Assembly (NCBI GenBank): GCA_900315795.1
Contig: ONAM01000001.1
Span: 1 to 64,000, forward strand
DNA from: Candidatus Avelusimicrobium caledoniensis
GTDB lineage: Bacteria > Elusimicrobiota > Elusimicrobia > Elusimicrobiales > Elusimicrobiaceae
DNA length: 64,000 bases
Direction of reading: 5' to 3'
The position numbers and the translations under genes are program-made. Positions 32,789 to 41,633 of this stretch are shown here, piece by piece; the stretch's first letter is position 1; the number at the start of each line of letters is the position of its first letter. A model generated the notes under the pieces. It saw nothing but the letters and a program-made list of their open reading frames with translations. It ran no database searches and was not told the DNA's origin.

Positions 32789-34559
32789 GTTTAAGTCTCC
32801 TAAACCGCTCAATGTGTACGGCTAATAACTGAATATCCGACGGAGTTACCCCCGGGATACGGCTGGCTTGCCCGAGCGTCTGCGGTTTTACTTCGCGCAG
32901 TTTTTGCGCACTTTCAAAGAGTAACCCGCGTACAGACGAAGGATCAAACCCTTCGGGAATTTTAATTGCATCTACTTCGGCCAGTTTCTCGGCATCTTTT
33001 TTGTTGCGCTCGTAATAGCCCTCGTACTTGTGGTGAATTTCCGCGTGTTTGCGCGCTTTTTCAAGCGACCACGGGAATAAGTCCGGTTCATCGGTAACCG
33101 GGGCATTTAAATTGGTTTTTAACACGTCGCACAAGGCACGGTATTTCTCAAAAGCGGGCTCATATTTTTTGTCTAATAGCCCGAGCCGGAACGCGTGGGG
33201 CATTAAACGCAAATCGGCGTTGTCATTACGCAGTAAAATGCGGTATTCGGCGCGTGAGGTAAACATGCGGTACGGCTCGTTGACGCCTTTGGTAACGAGG
33301 TCGTCAATCAAAACGCCGATATAGGCCTCATCGCGGCGTAAGACAAACGGCTCTTTGCCTTGTACTTTTAGCGCGGCGTTGATACCGGCCAGTAACCCTT
33401 GTCCGCCGGCTTCTTCGTATCCGGTCGTACCGTTGATTTGGCCCGCGCAAAATAAACCGGGCACAATTTTGCTTTCCAGTTGCGGGTATAAGTCCATGGG
33501 GTTGGAACAATCATATTCTACGGCGTAGCCCATGCGCGTGATAGAGGCATTTTCCATGCCGGGCACGGAGGCAATTAAAGCGCGTTGGACGTCTTCGGGC
33601 ATACTGGTAGAAAAACCTTGGATATAAAATTCTTCGGTATGGGCGCCTTCGGGCTCTAAGAAAAGCGGGTGCGAAGTTACTTCCGGAAATTTTTTGATTT
33701 TGTCTTCTACCGACGGGCAATAGCGCGGCCCTTGGCTGTGGATATTGCCGCCGTACATGGCGGAGCGTTGGAAATTTTCGCGCAAGATTTTATCGGTGGC
33801 AAGGGTGGTATGCGTGATATAGCAACTTAAAAATTTCCGATTTTGTTGCTCGCGCTCGTCGGTAAAATGGGAAATCGGCTGCAAGGGGTTGTCCGACGGT
33901 TGCAATCGGAATTTGGAATAATCTAATCCGCGCGCGTTAATACGCATAGGCGTGCCCGTTTTAAAACGCATGAGATGCAAACCGAGTTCTTCGCTTAGAT
34001 TTTTGGAAAGCAAATTAGACGGCATATCGTTATACCGCCCGCCGGGAGTCATCACCGTGCCGATATGAATAGTGCCGCCCAAAAAAGTGCCTGTCGTCAA
34101 AATAACGGTTTTGGTCTTATAAAGCGTATCGCGCAAGGTGAGTACGCCGTCAACTGCGTTGCCGGATGTGGTAATTTTGACGGCTTCGTCTTGCATGATA
34201 TCTAAATTAGGTTGCAGTTCCAAAAAATGTTTAAACGTGAATTGATAGACTTTTTTATCGCACTGTACACGCGGGGAGTGCACGGCCGGGCCTTTGCCCG
34301 TGTTTAGCATGTGATAGTGCAAGGCGGAAAAATCGGTTACGCGGCCCATGGCCCCGCCCAAGGCGTCAATTTCGCGCACGATTTGCCCTTTGGCAATGCC
34401 GCCGATAGAAGGGTTGCACGACATTTGGGCAATCGTATCTAAATTTTGCGTCAGTAGTAAGGTTTTAGCACCCAGTTTGGCAGCCGCCAATGCGGCTTCG
34501 CACCCGGCGTGTCCGCCGCCAATCACAATTACGTCATATTGTGTTTCACAAACAAACAT
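32769..34559 (-). CDS. mnmG: tRNA uridine 5-carboxymethylaminomethyl modification enzyme MnmG
   Basis: With MnmE it modifies U34 of several tRNAs. FAD-binding loop VIVIGGGHAGCEAALAAAK, SCNPSIGGIAKG, NTGKGPAVHSPRVQCDK, and the FCAGQINGTTGYEEAGGQGL region are all diagnostic. The start at 34559 lies just behind the mnmE stop, with GGGGAAG as ribosome site. The longer frame begins inside the end of mnmE at 34577. 596 aa compared with about 620 in other bacteria. Confidence 0.97.
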   Translation of the reverse strand: MFVCETQYDVIVIGGGHAGCEAALAAAKLGAKTLLLTQNLDTIAQMSCNPSIGGIAKGQIVREIDALGGAMGRVTDFSALHYHMLNTGKGPAVHSPRVQCDKKVYQFTFKHFLELQPNLDIMQDEAVKITTSGNAVDGVLTLRDTLYKTKTVILTTGTFLGGTIHIGTVMTPGGRYNDMPSNLLSKNLSEELGLHLMRFKTGTPMRINARGLDYSKFRLQPSDNPLQPISHFTDEREQQNRKFLSCYITHTTLATDKILRENFQRSAMYGGNIHSQGPRYCPSVEDKIKKFPEVTSHPLFLEPEGAHTEEFYIQGFSTSMPEDVQRALIASVPGMENASITRMGYAVEYDCSNPMDLYPQLESKIVPGLFCAGQINGTTGYEEAGGQGLLAGINAALKVQGKEPFVLRRDEAYIGVLIDDLVTKGVNEPYRMFTSRAEYRILLRNDNADLRLMPHAFRLGLLDKKYEPAFEKYRALCDVLKTNLNAPVTDEPDLFPWSLEKARKHAEIHHKYEGYYERNKKDAEKLAEVDAIKIPEGFDPSSVRGLLFESAQKLREVKPQTLGQASRIPGVTPSDIQLLAVHIERFRRLKHVADSH

Positions 34560-34561
34560 TT

Positions 34562-35911
34562 TTACTTCCCCATACAAAATTTGGAAAAAATCACGCCCAG
34601 CACATCATCCGGCGTCACTTCTCCCGTTAAATCTTTTAAGTGCGTTAAAGCACCGCGCAAATGCTCGGCGTAAATTTCGCCGCCTGCGTTTTTGGTTAGT
34701 TGCAGTTGCGCGCTTTCCAATTCCGTTTGCGCGCGTAACAATTCTTCGTAATGACGCAAATTGGAAATCATCAAACCGTCTTTTTCCACGTCGTTTAACG
34801 GTGCGGTCAGGGCCGTTTTTAGCGCGTCTAAGCCCTCGCCTGTTTTGCACGAAACGGTAAACTGTTTATAAGACGGTAAATTTTCCAAATCGGGCACACC
34901 CGCCGAAGGTTTATCGGACTTGTTAAGTACGATAAGTGTGCGCTTGTTTTCTTTTTGGATATCGGCCCACAACGCTTTTTCTTCCGGTGTAACGGTGCGG
35001 GAAGAATCTAACACAAATAAAATCACGTCGGCATTTTCCATGGCGCGTTTACTGCGGCGCATACCTTCCTGCTCGGCTACGTCCAACGCGTGGGTGCGGA
35101 TCCCCGCCGTATCGGTTAAAATAATTTTTTGCCCGTTTAATTCTAAGGTTTCTTCCACGGTGTCGCGCGTCGTGCCGCATACGTCGGTAACGATCGCGCG
35201 GTCAAAGCCGACCAGTGCATTGAGTAAACTGGACTTGCCGCTGTTGGGCGCGCCCACAATAGCTACTTTGAGCCCGTCTTTAATTAAACGTCCGACGGAA
35301 AAAGTATCGGTCAGGGCTTTAATGTGGGTTAAAACGGCGGTAATTTCTTGCTTGATAAAATCGGGGGAAAGGGGTGGCATTTCTTCGTCAACGTCATCTA
35401 AACGCACTTCAATTTGGGCCAAGAGTTCGGTTAGTTTTGTTTTGATTTCGGTTAGCTTACCGCTTATTTTACCGTCTAGCGCGCTCATAGCCAAACGGTG
35501 CGCGGCTTTGTTTCCGGCGGCGATTACGTCGCACAGCCCTTGCGCTTCAACGAGGTCCATTTTTCCGTTTAAAAAAGCGCGTTGGGAAAATTCCCCCCGC
35601 TTGGCGGGCACCGCCCCCGCCTGACACAAAAGCTCCAACGTGCGCCCGATAATATAGGGCGAGCCGTGCAAGGCAAACTCCACTACGTCCTCGCCCGTGA
35701 ACGAGTGCGGGGCTTTGAAATACGTAACGAGGGCTTTATCTAAGATATGTTTACCGTCGTAGATAGCACAAAAAGTCTGGCGGCGCGGCTCTAAAAGTTG
35801 CGTCTTAGCGGTTAGTGTATGCGTAATGACAAGCGCGTCCGGGCCGGATAGACGTATAAGCGCCACCGCCCCCCCCTGTCCGCTGGCCAAAGCACAGATC
35901 GTTGGTTGCAT
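34562..35911 (-). CDS. mnmE: tRNA modification GTPase MnmE
   Basis: GTPase partner of MnmG. N-terminal folate-binding domain, a central G domain with GAPNSGKSSLLNAL, DTAG and NKSD, and the required C-terminal tetrapeptide CMGK (FCMGK), whose Cys is characteristic. 449 aa. TAAAAT at 35918-35923 lies 6 nt before the ATG, predicting a leaderless transcript that opens the 12.6-kb run down to murG. A pilin cassette separates it from jag. Confidence 0.97.
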   Translation of the reverse strand: MQPTICALASGQGGAVALIRLSGPDALVITHTLTAKTQLLEPRRQTFCAIYDGKHILDKALVTYFKAPHSFTGEDVVEFALHGSPYIIGRTLELLCQAGAVPAKRGEFSQRAFLNGKMDLVEAQGLCDVIAAGNKAAHRLAMSALDGKISGKLTEIKTKLTELLAQIEVRLDDVDEEMPPLSPDFIKQEITAVLTHIKALTDTFSVGRLIKDGLKVAIVGAPNSGKSSLLNALVGFDRAIVTDVCGTTRDTVEETLELNGQKIILTDTAGIRTHALDVAEQEGMRRSKRAMENADVILFVLDSSRTVTPEEKALWADIQKENKRTLIVLNKSDKPSAGVPDLENLPSYKQFTVSCKTGEGLDALKTALTAPLNDVEKDGLMISNLRHYEELLRAQTELESAQLQLTKNAGGEIYAEHLRGALTHLKDLTGEVTPDDVLGVIFSKFCMGK

Positions 35912-35978
35912 ACAAACATTTTATCAATTTTAGGGCGTAAAAACACGCTTTTTTGGGGGTATATTTTGGGGGTTAAAT

Positions 35979-36716
35979 TTAGTAAGGCAAAGCATAAACG
36001 CGGCCATCATTTCCATCGCTAATCAACGAGCCCCCAAGTATTTTAGCACAATAGGATCCGCTAGGCAGATTATTATCAAATACAACATTAGCCCCGGCCG
36101 TTTTTTCTATACATACAATTTCTTGTTTGGGTAGGCCGGATGTTCCTGTTTCAAATACATACGCAAAACCGGCCCCTTTATACTTTCCGGTCAAACGGCC
36201 TATTTGAAAATTGGCATAGTTGCTTATGTTGCGAATTTGCAAGCTCCAATCTTGGTTTGATTTAGTATCTTGCATATCTGTTAAAAAAGGAACGTTTCCG
36301 GTCCACGGGATATCAAGAGGGAGTTCGTCAAAACTACTGGCGTATTGTCCGTTGGCTAAGTAATATGTTTCTTGCGCTTGGCCTAGCGATTTAAGAAGCG
36401 TTAAGGCCTGTGTTGCGCGCGATTTTTCTACGGCTTTTTGATACTGCGGCACGGCCACCGCCGCTAAAATGCCAATAATCAGTACGACGACTAACAGTTC
36501 AATGAGCGTAAATGCTTGTTGGTTATTTATATAAAAAGGCCTGTCATGCCGGAAATCTGTAATCCGGCATCTTCGTATTTCCTTTCGCTCGTTAACCATC
36601 CCATCAGAAACAAAAATACGAAGATCCCGTGTAACGGCCTCACGGGATGACAATGCCTTATTAAATGTCAGGCTGACACCTGACCTATAACCTGCTTCTA
36701 TATTTTTCCTTTGCAT
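35979..36716 (-). CDS. Type IV pilin-like protein E with 68-aa leader (245 aa)
   Basis: The pilin helix [17 protein letters not shown] starts at residue 69 after Ala. The leader contains two palindromic elements read in frame (36542-36652 and 36667-36689); its segment [15 protein letters not shown] is shared with pilin I. GAGGAG lies before the ATG at 36716. The mature part ends in a Cys-flanked region (IVCIEK...GSYCAKILGG) and VYALPY. The gene has its own A-type promoter and sits between jag and mnmE, genes that are adjacent in many bacteria. Confidence 0.85.
   Translation of the reverse strand: MQRKNIEAGYRSGVSLTFNKALSSREAVTRDLRIFVSDGMVNERKEIRRCRITDFRHDRPFYINNQQAFTLIELLVVVLIIGILAAVAVPQYQKAVEKSRATQALTLLKSLGQAQETYYLANGQYASSFDELPLDIPWTGNVPFLTDMQDTKSNQDWSLQIRNISNYANFQIGRLTGKYKGAGFAYVFETGTSGLPKQEIVCIEKTAGANVVFDNNLPSGSYCAKILGGSLISDGNDGRVYALPY
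36542..36652. repeat. Palindromic element (TGTCAT...ATGACA) in the leader of pilin E
   Basis: Ends TGTCATGCC (from 36542) and GGGATGACA (to 36652) are inverted. Internal hairpins GCCGGA/TCCGGC and GATCCCGT/ACGGGAT are visible. About 55 bp of its middle match the element at 61059-61181. Confidence 0.8.
36667..36689. repeat. Second small palindrome in the leader of pilin E
   Basis: GTCAGG (36667-36672) faces CCTGAC (36679-36684), followed by CTATA. It resembles half of the intergenic element at 172-238. Confidence 0.6.
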
Positions 36717-36749
36717 AAATTTCTCCTCAATATATTTTTACTGACACTT

Positions 36750-36778
36750 TATTATCGTTTTTTTTTTTGATTTGTCAA
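36750..36778 (-). promoter_or_regulatory. A-tract pilin promoter 1
   Basis: On the minus strand TTGACA (36778-36773), AATC, eleven A, CG, then ATAATAAAG. The spacer to ATAATA is 17 nt. The GTTTTTTTTTTTG-like core is in the opposite orientation to that of the T-tract promoters. About 80 bp of this region, including the upstream G-rich stretch, match the promoter of pilin H. Confidence 0.75.
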
Positions 36779-36872
36779 GCCCCCTTGTCGGCGGCTGCGT
36801 GAGGCCTAGGACCTCTTGGGGCGTTTGGTGCTATCTTCTGCAAAGAGGACTTTGTGTTATTCTGCAAGGACG

Positions 36873-36905
36873 AAAAAACCACTCTTTTCTTGATGAAAAG
36901 AGTGG
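36873..36905 (-). terminator. jag terminator
   Basis: CCACTCTTTTC (36879-36889) pairs with GAAAAGAGTGG (36895-36905); the minus strand continues with TTTTTT. It ends the rpmH-to-jag run before the pilin cassette. Confidence 0.85.
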
Positions 36906-36926
36906 TCAATATAAACAAACGGCTGT

Positions 36927-38066
36927 TTATTTATTTTCGGTATTTGTGTTTGCAAACAACGGGCCGCAATCTACCGCAGGCGTTTGCGGTTTTTCTTCGG
37001 TCGGTTTTTCCGGTGTTTCTTGTACCGGTTGGACCGTTTCAATAACGGCGGTTTCTTCCACCACGACGCCGTTTTTGGTTTCGGCTTTTTCTACTACCGC
37101 ATCTACCGTTACTTCTACTTCCTGCGCGACGGGTTGCTCTTCGGGTTTGTCTTCGCCGATGACACCGGGCACAAAATCAGCCGGAGCTTTGCGCGAATTT
37201 AACAGCTCAGCCACTTTTTCCGTCGGGCGGAACGTAACTTTACGCCATTTTCCCTCCCCTTCGGACGCGGTGGTTACATATTCGTTACCCTCTAACGCGC
37301 GGTGGATGTAGCGGCGCAGTTGCGCAGACATCGGGCGGAAACGGAACACGCTGTGCCCGCTTTTAATAAGCTCTATGCCGCGTTCAATTTCGGCATTGAG
37401 TTTGTCTTCCGCTTTGCGCCAGTAGTTTTGCGTATCGGTAATGACCGAAATCGGTGTATCAAAATGACGGCTTAATGCCAGCGTGGATAAGTATTGGATC
37501 GCTTCCAACGTTTTGCCCTCTTTGCCAATTACAATAGCCGGGTGGTCGCAATCAAACGTAAGCAAAATGCGTTGTTGTTTTTCGTCCCACCACGCATTTA
37601 AATTTTCCACTTTTACGCCCATGTGTGTGAGTACTTGCAACAAATAATCTTTGGCTTCCTGCATGGGCGCTTTCAGATTTTCAGGGATGACGGCGTTGCG
37701 GATTTCATCACACGGCAAGAGTTGCGGCTCGTTAGCTTTGGGGGCACGTTCGGCGCGCGGAATGCGGACTTCTAAATCTTCCGTCCGGCGGCGAATCGGG
37801 CGGCGTCCGCGCCCGTTGCCGCGTCCGCCACGGCCGCCTTTACGTTTGGGCAGATCCATATAAATTTGCGCGTCTAAATCAGCCGTGCTCCAGCGTTTGG
37901 CACGCAGTTCCACGATAGCGTCTTTCGCGCCGATACCCAAAAAACCTTTTTTAGATTGTTGCACGACGGTTACTTCCACTTGGTCGCGGCGTAACCCTAA
38001 TTTTTTAAGACCTTTGGTAATTGCTTCGGATACTTCTTTGGCTTGAACTTTAACTTTGTTTGGCAT
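36927..38066 (-). CDS. jag: RNA-binding protein Jag/KhpB
   Basis: 379 aa with the three expected parts: an N-terminal Jag domain (VKVQAKEVSEAITKGLKKLG...KKGFLGIGAKDAIVEL), a KH domain with IGKEGKTLEAIQYL, and an R3H domain (FRPMSAQLRRYIHRALEGN). A basic Arg/Gly-rich linker (KRKGGRGGRGNGRGRRPIRR) connects the first two. The acidic C-terminal tail of about 80 residues, rich in Val/Glu/Pro, is longer than usual. Jag proteins bind RNA and affect cell division and envelope growth. Downstream of yidC as in most bacteria. Confidence 0.93.
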   Translation of the reverse strand: MPNKVKVQAKEVSEAITKGLKKLGLRRDQVEVTVVQQSKKGFLGIGAKDAIVELRAKRWSTADLDAQIYMDLPKRKGGRGGRGNGRGRRPIRRRTEDLEVRIPRAERAPKANEPQLLPCDEIRNAVIPENLKAPMQEAKDYLLQVLTHMGVKVENLNAWWDEKQQRILLTFDCDHPAIVIGKEGKTLEAIQYLSTLALSRHFDTPISVITDTQNYWRKAEDKLNAEIERGIELIKSGHSVFRFRPMSAQLRRYIHRALEGNEYVTTASEGEGKWRKVTFRPTEKVAELLNSRKAPADFVPGVIGEDKPEEQPVAQEVEVTVDAVVEKAETKNGVVVEETAVIETVQPVQETPEKPTEEKPQTPAVDCGPLFANTNTENK

Positions 38067-38079
38067 AAATTATTCTCCT

Positions 38080-39663
38080 TTAATTGGCTTTAGCCAGGTG
38101 ACGGTTTAATACTGTTTGAATTGCAAACGTAATCAAGCTGTTGGTCAACCAGTACAGCACCAAGCCCGACGGGAAATTCATAAACAGTAACGTAAAAATA
38201 AGCGGCATGTATTTAAACATGGCTGCTTGTGCCGGGTCCGTCCCCGCCGGCAGGGTACTGCGTTGTTGGAAAAACATCACTGCGCCCATTAAAATAGGCA
38301 AGATATAGTACGGATCTTTGGACGATAAGTCCGTGATCCAACCCACAAACTTAGCCCCGTGTAACGCCCACGATGTGCGCAAGGCATTAAATAAGGCCAA
38401 GAAAATCGGCAACTGAATTAACAAGGGCAAACAGCCCGAGAGCGGATTGACTTTATATTGTCTGTATAAGTTAATCGTTTCGCGGTTAAGCGCTTGCGGA
38501 TCGCCTTTGTATTTTTCTTGAATGCGTTTCATCAGCGGCTGAATTTTCTTCATTTGCGCCGCCGATTTTAATTGCATCACCGTAAAACGCAGCAAGATTA
38601 ACTGGATCAGCACCGTCATTAAAATAATGGCGACGCCGTAGTTGCCCGTCCAACCGTAGAGCCACTCTAATACGTTACGCGCCAGTTTACCCAGCGCCCC
38701 AAAGAAACCAAAAGCAATACTGCGCTCCAAATGATAGGGCAGTTTTAAAAATTGCTTATAGTCTTTGGGCCCGAAGTAAAAATCGGACGTATACGTTTTG
38801 CGGGAATCAGGTGCGAGCGTAAAACCGTCTACCGCAATTTGTAAGCGCGGTCCTTTAAGCTCTCCCTCCGATAAACCGAAAAACCGCTTTTGCATGCCGA
38901 TTTTTACTTTCTCGGAAGACAAATCGCCCGGTTTCCAATCTTGCGGGATCAGCACCGCCAAAAAGTAGCGGTTTTCTACGCCGGCCCACATCCACGGCAA
39001 GGTGGGTTGTTTGCTTTTTGCATCAAAGGTTTCCAGTGTCGGTTTGCGTTTCCCTTCTTCTTGTACGAGATAAACGGCTTTTGATTCGCGTTCGTTGTCG
39101 TCCATCTCGCTCTTGACGGTAGCCAGCCCGGGGCCGAAGTTCCAATCCCATGCGGATAATTTTAATTCGCGCGCGGTTTGGTTGTGGAACGTCTGCGTAA
39201 GGCGGTTGATACCGTCTTCTTGGAAAGTATAGGTTTTGCGGACCGAAAGACCGGGGATAATATCCCCCTCCAAGGTAATGGAATTTTGCGTGCGGGCAAC
39301 TTCGCTAAAATCTACTTGGGGTAGCGTAGCAAGATAGCCCTCTCCTTCATAAGGGGTCAAGTCCACATCGCCCAAGATATCTTTGAAGAGGTACGTTTTA
39401 ATGCCTGCGCCTTTGGACGAAAACGTCACATCGGCTTGCGGCAAGTTTAGCGTAAAAAGCTCTTCGGGTTTGGGAGCGGTATTTTCTTTGCGCACAAAAC
39501 CGCTGACCAGCTCGGTCTTTGTTTGGGATTCTTGAGCTTGTTTTTTAAGTTGCGCCTCAGCGGCTTGTTGAGCCGCGCGGGCACGCGGAACGACGACAAA
39601 TTGGTTATATCCCGTTAAAATTAACAGAAATAACATCAGCGTCGTTAAGAACTGTCTGTTCAT
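38080..39663 (-). CDS. yidC: Membrane protein insertase YidC
   Basis: Inserts and folds inner-membrane proteins. An N-terminal anchor (LTTLMLFLLILTGYNQF) and a large periplasmic domain, as in Gram-negative YidC, precede the conserved membrane core: YNYGVAIILMTVLIQLIL-like first core helix, then NPLSGCLPLLIQLPIFLALFNALR and the final hairpin FMNFPSGLVLYWLTNSL. 527 aa. The periplasmic domain argues for a two-membrane envelope. Confidence 0.97.
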   Translation of the reverse strand: MNRQFLTTLMLFLLILTGYNQFVVVPRARAAQQAAEAQLKKQAQESQTKTELVSGFVRKENTAPKPEELFTLNLPQADVTFSSKGAGIKTYLFKDILGDVDLTPYEGEGYLATLPQVDFSEVARTQNSITLEGDIIPGLSVRKTYTFQEDGINRLTQTFHNQTARELKLSAWDWNFGPGLATVKSEMDDNERESKAVYLVQEEGKRKPTLETFDAKSKQPTLPWMWAGVENRYFLAVLIPQDWKPGDLSSEKVKIGMQKRFFGLSEGELKGPRLQIAVDGFTLAPDSRKTYTSDFYFGPKDYKQFLKLPYHLERSIAFGFFGALGKLARNVLEWLYGWTGNYGVAIILMTVLIQLILLRFTVMQLKSAAQMKKIQPLMKRIQEKYKGDPQALNRETINLYRQYKVNPLSGCLPLLIQLPIFLALFNALRTSWALHGAKFVGWITDLSSKDPYYILPILMGAVMFFQQRSTLPAGTDPAQAAMFKYMPLIFTLLFMNFPSGLVLYWLTNSLITFAIQTVLNRHLAKAN

Positions 39664-39727
39664 AGAAACTCCTTTCTCGTCCTAACCGAAAGTTAGGAAA
39701 GCGGAAAGAACAGACGAATAGAAAAGA

Positions 39728-39964
39728 CTAAGGTACGGGGTCGTATCCGCCCTCGTGGAACGGATGACATTTAAGTAACCGTTTGGCGGCTAAGTAAATT
39801 CCTTTTAGCGCGCCGTGTTTTGCAACAGCTTCTTTGGCATATTGGCTACACGTCGGTGTGAAACGGCACACGCCGCGCGGCCCTAACAACGGGCGCACGA
39901 CGAGTATCGTTACCGTCAGCAAGCCAAGTGTTATTTTTTTACAGAGAAGCGAAATTGGTTGCAT
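39728..39964 (-). CDS. yidD: Membrane protein insertion efficiency factor YidD
   Basis: 78 aa with the family core [23 protein letters not shown] and [18 protein letters not shown]. An amphipathic or hydrophobic N-terminus binds the membrane. It lies in the typical rnpA-yidD-yidC order. Its start abuts the rnpA stop (39965). Confidence 0.96.
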   Translation of the reverse strand: MQPISLLCKKITLGLLTVTILVVRPLLGPRGVCRFTPTCSQYAKEAVAKHGALKGIYLAAKRLLKCHPFHEGGYDPVP

Positions 39965-40351
39965 TTATTTTCCCCCCGGCTTTATTGGGGCGGACAATTT
40001 CCGTGGTAATGCGGGCAAACCGCTAATTGACTTGAGCGCTTCCTGCGCTGCGTGCAAATTACCCAGTTGGGAAATGTCTTTGGGGCTAACGATTATATCT
40101 ATACCTGTTGCCCAGTTTTTTCTATTTAGTCTGAATGCTTCCCGCAACAACCTCTTAGCACGGTTGCGAACAACCGCGGGGCCTAATTTCTTAGAAACTA
40201 CTACCGCAAAACGGGCGGGCTTGTTATCCTGTCTGAGCCCGTACCACAAAACAATTCCGTTTCCTTTTAGTTTGATGCCGCCTAAAATGATGCGCTCAAA
40301 ATCGCGCTTTAAATGTAGGCGGCAACTAGGCGGCAGACCCTGAGGCTGCAT
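39965..40351 (-). CDS. rnpA: Ribonuclease P protein component
   Basis: 128 aa, basic. The RNR signature RNRAKRLLREAFR and the preceding RFAVVVSKKLGPAVVRNRAK are diagnostic. It helps the RNA subunit process tRNA precursors. The gene begins 5 nt after the rpmH stop. Confidence 0.94.
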   Translation of the reverse strand: MQPQGLPPSCRLHLKRDFERIILGGIKLKGNGIVLWYGLRQDNKPARFAVVVSKKLGPAVVRNRAKRLLREAFRLNRKNWATGIDIIVSPKDISQLGNLHAAQEALKSISGLPALPRKLSAPIKPGGK

Positions 40352-40356
40352 AAAAC

Positions 40357-40494
40357 TTAGGCCCGAATGAGTTCGTGGCGGCCTTTGGCACGACGTGCGC
40401 TGAGCACTTTGCGTCCGCCGGCGGTAGCCATACGGGCTCTGAAACCAATGTGTTTAGCGCGTCTTCTTTTGTTAGGTCTGTATGTCGGTAACAT
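40357..40494 (-). CDS. rpmH: 50S ribosomal protein L34
   Basis: 45 aa: [17 protein letters not shown], then [20 protein letters not shown] and GRHELIRA. This is unmistakably L34. TATAAG at 40501-40506 lies 6 nt before the ATG with no ribosome site between, another leaderless candidate. It opens the rpmH-rnpA-yidD-yidC-jag run. Confidence 0.97.
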   Translation of the reverse strand: MLPTYRPNKRRRAKHIGFRARMATAGGRKVLSARRAKGRHELIRA

Positions 40495-40649
40495 GTTATT
40501 CTTATACGTTAATTCTGGCCCGGAAACCGAACTGGAAAAAACGTATCTCCTGTAATTAATTTAAAAGGGTTTTTTACAAATGTGTTAAAAAAACCTCTTT
40601 GTTATTATATCTTTTCCGAAGATTATTTGCAAAAGATATCGGCAACTCA
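40495..40649. other. AT-rich region upstream of rpmH
   Basis: The region holds the rpmH promoter and an AT-rich hairpin, GGTTTTTTA (40568-40576) against TAAAAAAACC (40586-40595). I see no convincing DnaA box, so an origin is not supported despite the neighbourhood. No open frame of note. Confidence 0.5.
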
Positions 40650-40677
40650 TAAAAAACCCGGGGTCATTATCCCGGGT
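40650..40677 (-). terminator. Terminator of the 282-aa exported protein gene
   Basis: ACCCGGG (40656-40662) pairs with CCCGGGT (40671-40677); on the minus strand the stem is followed by TTTTTT. Confidence 0.85.
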
Positions 40678-40686
40678 ACAAAAAGG

Positions 40687-41535
40687 TTATTCTTGTGGGA
40701 TTTTGGGATCGTTGCCTATTAAGCGGAATTTCCCCAGGGTTTCTTTACTTTGTTCAAGCAACTGCGAAACTTTACGTTGCGGATAAAATAATACAACGTA
40801 TTCGGTTATATTCAGCGGTAAGAGGGTCCCGTCAAACCGATACTTCATACCCTCTAGCGGAATCATGTAAAAAACGGCTTCCTCCCCCTCCGGGTCCAAG
40901 ACCGATATTCCTTGCCCCCTGTATAATTGGTGCAAGTGTTCGGCCAGCGGCTCTACATCGTCGTATTGCATCAGCCCACCCAGTTGCTCCCATGCATTAG
41001 CGAAGTTCTGCTGGCGGGTATAGTTTACAAGCCGGGTGACAACCCCTTTCATATCCATAGGAACGAAATGGTCCATGTGGCCGCGGCGGGTAGGAACTTG
41101 CAAACCGTACAAGTCCGGTTTGTCGTTAAACGAGCGGAGCGTTCCTAAACCCGAAATATAAACTTCCTCAAAAGCCGACTCGCGGGAACCGGCAGGATTT
41201 GTCGCTTCTGCGGATACGGCTATAAGTTCTTCCGTGCCCGGCAGCACAAAATAATCGGGTATGGCAGAAAAAGAATAAATGGTGCCCAGCCCGGGAACTT
41301 TCGTAACGGTATAAGCGGGTTCTTGCGGTTTTTCAGCCGGTTTAACAACGGGCGCGGCTTGTTTTATCAAGCGTTGCACTTGTGGGGTTAAAGACGGTGT
41401 AAAACCGGGACGGGGTGAAAAGGGTTTTATTACTTTTCCGGGATTACGTAAACCGGATATAAACTTTCCCCCTTGCGCAAAACCGCAAGCGGGTAGTAAG
41501 CATAGACCCAACGTCCCTACTAAAAAGACTCTCAT
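40687..41535 (-). CDS. Exported protein of unknown function, 282 aa
   Basis: Not recognised. The signal sequence is MRVFLVGTLGLCLLPACGFA; cleavage before QGG by signal peptidase I or lipid attachment at the Cys (LPAC) are both possible. A Pro/Lys-rich linker follows, then two similar short segments, VTKVPGLGTIYSFSAIPD and VYISGLGTLRSFNDKPD, and a C-terminal alpha/beta region. I place the start at ATG 41535: TACAAT at 41542-41547 is 6 nt upstream, whereas the longer frame would begin at a TTG inside the palindromic operator. Confidence 0.8.
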   Translation of the reverse strand: MRVFLVGTLGLCLLPACGFAQGGKFISGLRNPGKVIKPFSPRPGFTPSLTPQVQRLIKQAAPVVKPAEKPQEPAYTVTKVPGLGTIYSFSAIPDYFVLPGTEELIAVSAEATNPAGSRESAFEEVYISGLGTLRSFNDKPDLYGLQVPTRRGHMDHFVPMDMKGVVTRLVNYTRQQNFANAWEQLGGLMQYDDVEPLAEHLHQLYRGQGISVLDPEGEEAVFYMIPLEGMKYRFDGTLLPLNITEYVVLFYPQRKVSQLLEQSKETLGKFRLIGNDPKIPQE

Positions 41536-41571
41536 TTTCAAATTGTAAACAAATTTTTTTATAAAATGCAA

Positions 41572-41587
41572 TAGGTCCAAGGACCTA
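41572..41587. promoter_or_regulatory. Perfect palindrome TAGGTCC-AA-GGACCTA
   Basis: Seven-base arms with a 2-bp centre. It directly abuts a TTGCAT -35-like hexamer on the minus strand, 18 nt before TACAAT, and lies between the divergent 282-aa gene and recO. This is the cleanest member of the GACCTA family in the window. Confidence 0.7.
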
Positions 41588-41633
41588 CTTTTTTCCCGGG
41601 CATATTGTAACCAAATTTGCTATGCTTATTACA

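Noticed and set aside
40357..40680. Possible replication origin near rpmH
   Set aside because: rpmH often neighbours dnaA and oriC, but neither dnaA nor convincing DnaA boxes are present in the AT-rich gap.
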